Positions 55,756-64,000 of a DNA stretch of 64,000 nucleotides are shown in pieces. Source of the stretch: Corylus avellana (Eukaryota > Streptophyta > Magnoliopsida > Fagales > Betulaceae); assembly GCF_901000735.1 (NCBI RefSeq), contig NC_081551.1:10970281-11034280 (forward strand), written 5' to 3'. Under the pieces are notes generated by a model. It ran no database searches. It was not told the origin of the DNA and worked only from the letters and a program-made list of their open reading frames with translations. Position numbers and translations under genes: made by a program. Every line of letters starts with the position of its first letter. The first letter of the stretch is position 1.

Positions 55756-58700
55756 TCACTCAAACAAATGCGGATAACGACTCCGCATGTCTTGCTCTGC
55801 CTCCCATGATGCTTCCTCGACACCATGGTTACGCCATAGTACCTTAACGGTAGGAATCATTTTGGTACATAACACTTGCTCCTTCTTATCCACAATCTTC
55901 ATCGGCTCCTCGACATAGGTCAATCCCTCCTGGATTCCTAACGGCTTGTATTCCACAACTACCTCGGTGTTAGCGATGTACTTCCTCAGCATTAAGACAT
56001 GAAAAACATCATGTGTCCCGACCAAATCTAGGGGTAAGGCGACTCTATGCGCCAACTTCCCTACTCTCTGGGTGATCACAAACAGTCCAATAAATCGAGG
56101 GCTGAGCTTCCCCTTCTTCCCAAATCGCATCACTCCCCCCATGGGTGATATCTTGAGGAATACACGATCCCCCACTTCGAATTCCTCTTTTGCCAACTTT
56201 GAGCTGCACTCATCCTTTCCCTAATGATGAGCACGTTGTCGTGAGTATCCTGAATCAACTCTGGCCCCAACGTCTACCTTTCACCGACGTTGTCCCAATA
56301 CAAGGGTGACTGACACTTACGTCCATAAAGTGCTTCATAAGGTGGCATCCCAATAGTCGCCTAGTGGCTGTTGTTGTAGGCAAACTCAATCAAAGGTAGG
56401 TACTAGACCCAACTACCCTTGAAATCCAACATGCAAGCTCATAGCATGTCTTCCAGAATTTGGTTAGTCCGCTTCGACTGACCATCTGTCTGGGGTGAAA
56501 AGTGATACTAAACTTCATCTCCATTCCCATCTCCTTCTGTAGACTTTGCCAAAACCTGGAAGTAAACCGAGAGTCTCTATCCGATACAATTGCCGATGGT
56601 ACTCCGTGTAATCAGAATATATTCTGAACATGTAGTCTAGCCAACTTATCCATCGGATCCTTAACCTTCATGGGAATGAAGTGAGCACTCTTTGTGAGAC
56701 GATCGACTACTACCCAAATGGAATCTTTTCCAGTGGGTGTCCTGGGTAACCCTAAAATAAAATCCATAGTGATCTCATCCCACTTCCACTTAGGTATAAG
56801 CAAGGGTTTGCGCGTCCTTGTCGGCATCTGATGCTCTGCTTTAACCTGTTGGTAGGTTGAGCACTGCTCCACAAATCTTGCGATATCCCACTTCATATTG
56901 TTCTACCAATATGATCCTTCACGTCCCTATACATTTTAGTGCCACCAGGATGTACAGTGTCGGGGAATGATGAGCCTCGCTCATTATCTCCTTCCTTCAT
57001 CCGTTGCCTTCTGGCACACATACTTGCTTGAAGGATGATTAACCCATCGTCCATAAGACATAATTCCTTCGCCTTCCCTTCTTCAAGCAACTGATTGATC
57101 TTGGCACACTCAGGGTCCTCCAATTGAGCAGCTTTGATTCTTGCAAGTAGCTCTGAATGAACCACCAGATTTTCCAAGTGTGCAGGCACTCCTTCGCCTA
57201 TTACTTCCAATCCCATCCTAGCGAATTCCTTGATCAACTGAGGTTGAGAAATTCCAAGAGCGGCAAGCTCCACCGTTGATTTCCTGCTCAACGCGTCCAC
57301 TACTACGTTAGCCTTGCCAGGGTGATAATTGATTTTACAATCATAATCCTTGATTAGTTCCAACCACCTTCTCTACCTCATGTTAAGCTTCTTCTGGGTA
57401 AAGAAGTTCTTCAAGCTCTTATGGTCCGTGTAGATCTCACACTTCTCGCCATATAAGTAGTGCCTCCAGATCTTTAAAGCAAACACAGCTGCTGCCAACT
57501 CCAAGTCGTGCGTAGGATAGTTCTGCTCATAAGTCTTCAGTTGGCGTGAAGCGTAGGCAATAACATTTCCGTTCTACATAAGCACGCACCCTAATCCCTT
57601 CTTAGAGGCATCGCTATACACTACGAAATTACCAAATCCCGTAGGTAATGCCAACAGTGGAGCAGTTATCAAGCGCTCCTTCAGCTCTTAAAAAATCTTC
57701 TCACACTCGTATGTCCAAACATAGCGGGCATTCTTCTTAGTCAAAGCAGTAAGTGGTCCCGATAACTTCGAGAAACCCTCGATGAAGCGTCAGTAATAAT
57801 GAGCAAGTCCTAAGAAACTTCGAATCTCGAATACGCTGGTTGGCCTAGTCCACTCCACCATTGCCATTACCTTCTCTAGTTCAACTACTACACCTCCTCC
57901 GGAAATCACATGTCCGAGGAAAGACACCTTGTCCAACCAAAACTCGCACTTCTTGAGTTTAGCATAGAGCTGCTCCCTTCGAAGCCTCTCTAATGCCTTC
58001 TGTAAATGCTCATCGTGCTCCTTCGACGTCTTCGAGATAGATCAGGATGTCATCAATGAAGACCATGGTGAATTTGTCCAGATAGTCATGAAAGACTCTG
58101 TTTAAAGTGTTCATGAAGACAACTGGTGCGTTAGTTAGTCTGAAAGACATAACTAAAAACTCATAATGTCTGTAACAAGTCCTGAAGGCCATTTTAGGAA
58201 TGTCCTCTTCCTTCACCCTCACTTGGTGATAGCCTGCACGCAAACCAATCTTAGAAAACACGCGCACTCCCTATAGCTGATCCATCAAATCGTCAATCCT
58301 TGGCAGAGGATACTTGTTCTTGATCGTCACCTTGTTCATCTCACTGTAGTCGATGCACATCCGAACAACACCGGTGCTCCCCACGGTGATGTACTTGGGA
58401 AAATAAATCCTTTATCCAAAAGCTTTTGGAGCTGTTCCTTTAGCTCTTTCAACTCCAACGGTGCCATCCTATATGGTGCCTTTAATATAGGATTAGTACC
58501 TGGCATACACTCAATTCCAAATTCAACCTCTCTCTGTGGTGGCAAGCCAGAGTAGTTTATTGAAAAGACATCTGGATAGTTTCGCACCCCAGGGATGTCT
58601 TGCAGGTCCTTTTCTTCCTTCGCTGGGGTGATAATGAACGCCAAAAATGCCTGCCCTCCTCCAAGGATAAGCTTTCTAGCCCGAACGACAAAAATAGTTG

Positions 58701-59082
58701 GAGGTAAAGACCTCACTCACGATCCAATGTACATCACTTCTCCTTCTCCCCACGGAATAAGTGTAACTTGCTTTCGAGTGCAATCGATAATCGCTCGATG
58801 CTTTGCCAGCCAATCCATTTTGAGAATAACGTCGTAACTAATCATAGGAAGAACAAATAAGTTTGCGGGAAGTACTCTTCCGTAGATGCTAACAGGGCAT
58901 CCACAAATTGCACGCTTACAGAGTACGGTTTTTCCTATGGGAGTAGTTACAGCAAGACCAGGTTCCAAGGTCCGTATTACAAGTTTAGACAGTCTTACAA
59001 ACATAATAAATACGAAAGAGTGGGTAGCCCCTGAATCAAACAAAACAACTTCAAATCCGAGTATAGGGAAAATACCTGTCAC
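55756..59082 (-). pseudogene. Tekay pol remnant: protease, reverse transcriptase, RNase H, integrase, chromodomain
   Basis: Order on the minus strand: aspartic protease with LFDSGATHSF (58717-59082), reverse transcriptase with GYHQVRV and the active site FIDDILIY (58049-58060), RNase H with YSDASKKGLG and TDHKSL (about 57300-57660), integrase with HPGGTKMY and the core beginning MDFILGLPRT (about 56600-57010), and a C-terminal part VGDRVFLKISP...KGKLSPRFIG ending in a chromodomain-like block VKVLWRNHGVEEASW (about 55760-55866). The last block places it in the chromovirus Tekay/Del group. Repeated stops and frame changes prevent a full polyprotein. Confidence 0.9.
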
Positions 59083-59099
59083 TACTTCCGATCCTCCAT

Positions 59100-60170
59100 C
59101 CGATTCTCCTTAAACAAGCACGTAAACTCAGGCTGGCACCAAAGGCTTTTGGGCACCTCCTTTGCCCATGCAGTCCTTGCTCAAGTGACCAAACTGGCCG
59201 CACAGGTAGCAAGTCCTGGTTGCCATTCTATATGGTCCCCAATGAACCCTGTTACACTTCCCCCACAGCTCTAGTATCTGACTCTTCTATGGCAGAACAT
59301 GAGGGTTACTAGAGGTACGTCCTTGTGACCTCTGGGGTGGAAAGCTCCCCACTACCATCCTCTTTGCTTGCTCGGCTCCTCTTGCCGAAGTACCACGTCC
59401 TTGAGCCCTCCTCTTATGATCCACGTACTCAGCCGCATTCTCCTTTAGGCTTTTCTCATAGATCGAAGCCTGATTCGCCAACTAAGAGACATCACGGATG
59501 TCGAAGCAACTCATCATAATCCAAATACGAGAGTTCAAACCTCGTTCGAACTTCTTTGCCTTCTTCTCCTCATTCGGAATAAGGAACATGCTGAATCGCG
59601 ACAATTCTAGAAACTTCGTGGCGTGCTCAATCACCATCATTCCTCCCTGAACCAAGTCCAAAAATTCTCACGCCTTTGCCTCTGCACGACTCTGGGAAAG
59701 AAGTGCCAATTAAACTCATGCTTGAAGATATCCCAAGTAATGGCATCCTCTGAACCCAAATCAGCGACAAGCACCACCTTCTAGTCTTGCCACCAGTGCT
59801 TAGCTTCCCCAGTCAGCTTATAAGTAGCATAAGCCACCTTCTGCTCATTGGTGCATCCAGTAGTGGCTAACAATTTACCCATATCGTTCAACCAATTCTC
59901 TGCACTGATGTGATCGTCTCTCCCATCGAAGCTCTCCAAGTGATGACTACAAAAGTCCTTCAAGGAACAACCAATCCCTTCAACTGGCTGCCTTCCGACC
60001 CTATCTCGATCTAAGGCCGACACTAGCTGGCCAATAGCATCCATCACCTGACTTCCCGGAGGTGCTGCTTCGTGCACCGAAATGTCCACAAGCTCGAGGT
60101 GAACATTGTCCACAGGGCTTCCAATTTCTAGCACATTAGGTCTGATCGCTAGGTTCCTTCGAGGCATCAT
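59100..60170 (-). pseudogene. Tekay gag remnant
   Basis: Frame 59781-60170 begins MMPRRN and contains FDGRDDHISAENWLNDM and YKLTGEAKHWW, typical of Retrotrans_gag. Later broken frames show a CCHC knuckle CYLCGQFGHLSKDC (about 59170-59215). An in-frame stop directly follows HWWQD, where the family normally continues. Confidence 0.85.
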
Positions 60171-60323
60171 TCTCTACAACGAAGAGCAAAGTTAGAACCG
60201 ACTCGTCTAGAATCGAATGACCAACCTAGAGGTTAAGTCCTAACAGCTTATCTAGCCTAACTCTGGTGTGATCATAGCCTAAGTGCTCTCTTCCCTTTAT
60301 CCAATAGACTTTTAGAGCATAAG

Positions 60324-60335
60324 GCTCTTATACCA
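60324..60335 (-). other. Tekay primer-binding site (initiator tRNA-Met type, one mismatch)
   Basis: Minus-strand TGGTATAAGAGC next to the LTR end. The standard Tekay site is TGGTATCAGAGC. Confidence 0.8.
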
Positions 60336-60337
60336 AC

Positions 60338-61309
60338 TGTAACGACCCCTATGGGAGAGTCCATTAAATAGTAATTGATTCCATGGTTCGTCTCCCAGCC
60401 CTATCCCTCGTGGGACAAGACTCGGGGATTTCAACCGTTCATAGACGCGAGACCTCAGCCGAAGACTTTCTAAACTACAGGAATAAAGAGCATTGTATAC
60501 ACAACCACACATTCATACCTTATAATATAAAGACAATCATCAAATGTACCGGTCATCAGACCATCATCAAATAAGGTTACAACCCATAATATAATTGTCT
60601 TAACAAAAGATCAACAGATCAAATCCTAAGTTTAAGCAAAGCTAAAGAGATAACAATCTCGATCATGTCTGCTCAGGTGGTTCCTCCATCAGTCCACATA
60701 GAATGTAACCAAACTGGATCCATGTCCTCAACAATTACTAGAATCAGATCCTGTGCAATCACCCACATCTACTTCGAAGGTATCTTCGTCTAAGCTAGCT
60801 AAACCGTACAATTATTCGTAATGGAGGGGGAAAAACATAAAATAATGAGTGAATGTTAGCGCATATAATGCCCACGCCAACTTTTGTAATCAACTCTAAT
60901 TTTGATAAAATATGCAACAGTTTCATCATGATAGTTTTCCATAGGTGTGACATAGATATCTGATATATGCATATGATATAGAGTAACAATCATAGTTTAA
61001 CAGCATGGTCTACTCGAGATATTACCCTTTCTCAACAGGGTTGGCACTATCCCGAGGAACCTATAATACAATGCTGGTGCCCTGACCATTGTACGCTATC
61101 ATACATAACAGTAGCGGCACGACCGAGTCCGACCTCGGGTGGCTCACACCATTAATGATGTCCGTCCTATAGTGACCGCCCATTAAGGCTGGTCCGGCCA
61201 TGAAACAACCATTGGATCCAAGGCTCATATAACACAAATATTTGACCATAAAGCTAACATGTATTGTAAGCTCATGGCTATTATACTGCACGTACCGGTA
61301 TACCATGTT
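60338..61309 (-). repeat. Tekay right LTR (5' LTR), partial
   Basis: Starts TGTAACGACCCC on the plus strand. The copies at 10683-11090/21417-21834 and 42916-43334 match its first 790 bp. Cassandra follows at 61310. Confidence 0.85.
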
Positions 61310-61366
61310 TGTAACACCACACCTCAATGACACACAATATTGTCCGCTTTTGGTTCCCTCAAACCA

Positions 61367-61440
61367 GACTTTCCAGGAGGTCACCCATCCTGGTACTACT
61401 CTAGCAGAAGCATGCTTAACTGCGGAGTTCTGATGGGATC
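61367..61440 (-). repeat. 5S rRNA-derived segment in Cassandra LTR
   Basis: Minus strand GATCCCATCAGAACTCCG...GTTAAGCATGCTTC...GAGTAGTACCAGGATGG...GTGACCTCC matches bases roughly 35-105 of plant 5S rRNA, including the internal RNA polymerase III control region. It is not a functional 5S gene: both ends are missing. Confidence 0.9.
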
Positions 61441-61747
61441 ATAACCATCACGGCTTTAAAACGCATTGTTGTCATTAAGGGTGTAGTATACATTTAAGTA
61501 CATCCCCATCTTCATACCTAGGCAATGTGGGACGTCACAATCACCCCTCTTAGGACCCAGCGTCCCCGCTAACAACCCTCATGGGATTAGCCTATTCTGG
61601 GCGTCTGTCCCAACGAGTGCCCACTAGCGACCTTCATGGGCTTGTGCACGCTCCCCCCATCTCAGGCTAGGCAATGACTCTGATACCATTTGTAACACCC
61701 TACCTCAATGACACACAATATTGTCCGCTTTTGGCTCCCCCAAACTA

Positions 61748-61794
61748 GACTTCCTAGGAGGTCACCCATCCTGGTACTACTCCAGTAGAAGCAC
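61748..61794 (-). repeat. 5S-derived segment in right Cassandra LTR, truncated
   Basis: Second copy of the 5S-like block (GGTCACCCATCCTGGTACTA on the plus strand), interrupted by the family-X LTR. Confidence 0.88.
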
Positions 61795-64000
61795 TGTTGT
61801 GCAAATGTCTACCTAAATTAATAGGTAAATAATTGTACGTTTTACCTGTAAGTGCACAAGGTCAACATAGTAGTATACGGTGCAAGTACAGGATCATTCC
61901 CACAAGGATTGTTAAATTTTGATTTAAAAATAAATTCCTTAAGTAAAACAAAGATTGATTGAGTTGATAATGATAAAAAGGTAGGGCTTTGATATCCACC
62001 ACTAATTATATTCAGCTAATATAACAATATGCCAGTGCTTTGATCATGTTATGCATATCTAATGTTTGTCAACCTAAGGGCATGGGTATATACTCCTTAA
62101 GCTACAGATTTCCCTAAGCAACGAGTTAGGCATGGGTGTATACTCTAACTCTTTTCTTTCCTAAAGGATTTAGCATGGTATATACTAAGTTGTTCTTTAG
62201 AAAAGCATATGTTCTATGAAAATCGACAAACACACGAGGCCTAGGGCATGGGTGTATACTCCCAATTCCCCATGTTGATTAACCCAAGAATCGCGGTGTG
62301 GATTCTTTTGTTACTTAAACCCAGGACTCGGTCATCCAAATTGATTTAACTAACTAGTCCATACCACATGCATATGTTGATCAGGCACACATATATGAGG
62401 AATTCATGCAATCAGGTATTAATTAAGTTAAATAGCACAACAAGATCATCACAAAGGCCTCAATATTGAAATTTTAATTAAACATAACTAGGGCTTCAAT
62501 CTAGCCCTATTAAATAAATTAGCTACACATAGAGTTGCTGTTAAACATCTTCATAAAAGAAAAGAAAAGAAAAGAGAAGAATAAACCCGAGACTTGAACT
62601 TCAAGAGCTCCTCTTCTCCTCCTTACAAATCATCTCTATTCTAGAGGCTTAAGGGTCTATTTATAGGTTTTAGAAGTCCTTGACAAAGTAGTAAACCTAG
62701 GGATTTCATAGGGTTTTGAGACTTATTACAATTGGGAGTTGGAAAACCCTAATATGGTAAGAGGAACATTCTGGCCGCCACTTGATGTGTCTCCTGCACA
62801 TGGGTGCGATCGATCGCAACCTGTGTGCGCTCGATCGCTCCTGGCCTTAATTGTATTTAATCCTCTCGGTTACTGCACTCGATCGCAAGTACCCTACGAT
62901 CGATCGCAGTGTCAGGGAGCTCCAATTTTCTCCATCTTTTCTCTTTGAGCCCAAATCATCTAGATCTACTTCATTTTCTTCCAAAAGCCTGCAAAAGTAT
63001 GAAAAACACAAAAAGGAATTAAAATGGCCTAATTAACTAAAACCAAAGGATTAAAACATGCAAGTTAAGGGCTGAAAATATGAATATTTTAGAACTTATC
63101 ACACCCCCAAACTTACATATTCCTAGTCCCTTAACAATACAAAACTGAAAACAGGAATGGAAAAACAAAAAACAAAAGAGATAAATCCATCTGTCGCAAC
63201 AAGCCTTTTAAACCCCTAGGAATTCCCTAGTGAACGAGTGAAGTCTCGTGAGGGTTTTCCAGAAATGTTACCCACAAACATCATGCATAGTTCATGTTAT
63301 TTCAAAAAATTAAAGCATCACTTCAAGATCGTGGTTGTCATTCATAAGCAAACTTAAAAAGATGAACTCCATCTTCACAATGAATTGGATTCTCAAAGTG
63401 CAATTACTTACAAAGGACTTGCTAAATCATCACAAGTTTGAAAATTGTGTACAGTGAACTAGTACAAAATTATGAGGTTTCCAATTCTTTCCAATATGCA
63501 ATGTCTCCTATCTCAGAATTCACTGAAATTCCTATTAGAATGACACACTCGAGTCAAAAAGGCTACAAAACCAACTAACCATGACATTGATCAAATCCAA
63601 ATTTTTCACCTTTTGATGTGAACACTCAATGCTTTGAGACAAGAGGTCCAGTTACTCAGTGAAAAGCCATCAATTATCATTTATTTATTCTTCTTTTTTT
63701 TTTTTTTTTTTTTCATCACTATATATGCCATAGTGTTATCTAATAAGTCATCCAATTTCATCCAAGAGGCAGAAACACACATATCAGATCTCATGTCATA
63801 CCTCACAAATTATGTGCTAATGTGCTTGTGTGATCAGATCAAACATGTGATTTTTCAACTTTCCTCAACAAGTAACCAAACTAACAGATTCACTCATCTG
63901 ATCATGTGTTCAAAATTTTAAGCTCATTGATGAATTCAAGCCACAATTCTTTCTAGATCAACTTTAAAATTTTTGAGCAAACAAGAACATGCATAATTTT
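61795..64000 (-). mobile_element. Family-X element running out of the window
   Basis: Left LTR 61795-63101 (starts TGTTGTGCAAATGTC, ends GAACTTATCA), polypurine tract complement 63102-63115, conserved stem-loop near 63234-63249, then 3' internal sequence to the window end. The 5' half, with any gag, lies beyond the window. It inserted in the right Cassandra LTR. Confidence 0.9.
62804..62910. promoter_or_regulatory. Palindrome array in U3 of the 61795 LTR
   Basis: TGCGATCGATCGCA, TGCGCTCGATCGC, TGCACTCGATCGCA and ACGATCGATCGCA. It lies about 140-250 bp from the minus-strand TATAAATA at about 62657. Confidence 0.65.

Larger units (their letters stand above)
54309..61309 (-). mobile_element. 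Tekay-type Ty3/gypsy chromovirus, degenerate
   Basis: Minus-strand element: left (3') LTR to 55324, polypurine tract complement (TTCTCCCCTCCTTAA) at 55325-55339, pol and gag remnants 55756-60170, primer-binding site 60324-60335, right (5') LTR from 60338. Both LTRs are interrupted: the left by a family-X element and the right by Cassandra, so the LTR halves present do not overlap. Many stops and frameshifts. Confidence 0.9.
61310..61794 (-). mobile_element. Cassandra-type TRIM with 5S rRNA-derived LTRs, cut at its right end
   Basis: Minus-strand element. Left LTR 61310-61539 (230 bp, TGTAACACC...GACGTCACA on the plus strand), polypurine-like AGGGGTGAT, an internal region without coding capacity (61540-61690), primer-binding site TGGTATCAGAGTC (minus strand, 61675-61687) and a right LTR from 61691 that stops at 61794, where a family-X LTR inserted. 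The 5S-like block identifies Cassandra. Confidence 0.9.

Noticed and set aside
61367..61440. A 5S rRNA gene on the minus strand
   Set aside because: Only the middle part of 5S is present, flanked by TRIM LTR sequence. It is the 5S-derived part of Cassandra.

Overview
This window is nuclear DNA from a flowering plant, most likely a woody eudicot. The evidence is AT-rich intergenic DNA, spliced exons with GT-AG borders, and plant-type transposons (L1 LINE, tRNA-Asp-primed LTR elements, a Tekay-type chromovirus, a Cassandra TRIM carrying 5S rRNA sequence, CACTA and hAT elements). The species cannot be named from the sequence. Two runs of exactly 100 N (4836-4935 and 28393-28492) look like scaffold gaps of unknown size.

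Layout. (1) 1-3054: decayed L1-type LINE that appears to have jumped into a copia-like LTR fragment. (2) 3730-4983: last exons of a nuclear MnmG/GidA/MTO1-family tRNA-modification gene, broken by the first gap. (3) 5000-10400: AT-rich intergenic DNA with one small two-helix membrane protein gene (7643-8230). (4) 10401-28392: a deep nest of LTR retrotransposons. (5) 29694-31106: an intact single-exon family-1 UDP-glycosyltransferase, closest in my judgement to UGT90A. (6) 31405-33581: a non-autonomous hAT-like element with an imperfect 8-bp target duplication, itself interrupted by a CACTA-like element. (7) 34640-54308: a second nest, whose 38.5-51.0 kb part is a near copy of 17.0-28.4 kb. (8) 54309-61309: a degenerate Tekay-type Ty3/gypsy element on the minus strand. 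(9) 61310-64000: a Cassandra TRIM cut by another LTR element that runs off the end of the window.

The dominant family (called family X here) has LTRs of about 1.3 kb, beginning TGATAAGTGCTAAAATATTC and ending TGCACATCA or TGCACAACA, a primer-binding site matching the 3' end of tRNA-Asp, and a G-rich polypurine tract. Its longer members are non-autonomous: they carry Athila-like gag remnants, in one form also a Transposase_32-type ORF, and no pol. Many copies are solo LTRs with clean 5-bp target duplications, so the order of insertion can be read directly.

The most unusual feature is an array of 14-bp CpG-rich palindromic motifs (TGCGATCGATCGCA, TGCGCTCGATCGCA and variants), repeated in the U3 part of every family-X LTR just upstream of a TATAAATA box and again in the leader, inter-ORF spacer and 3' region of internal sequences. 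The unrelated Tekay LTR has its own array, of CGTACGTCC motifs, in the same position relative to its TATA box. Convergent cis-regulatory arrays are one reading. Other points of note are the large near-identical duplication (real or an assembly artefact), a chimeric element with mismatched flanks, and a 1.2-kb LTR inverted repeat with a 13-bp spacer.
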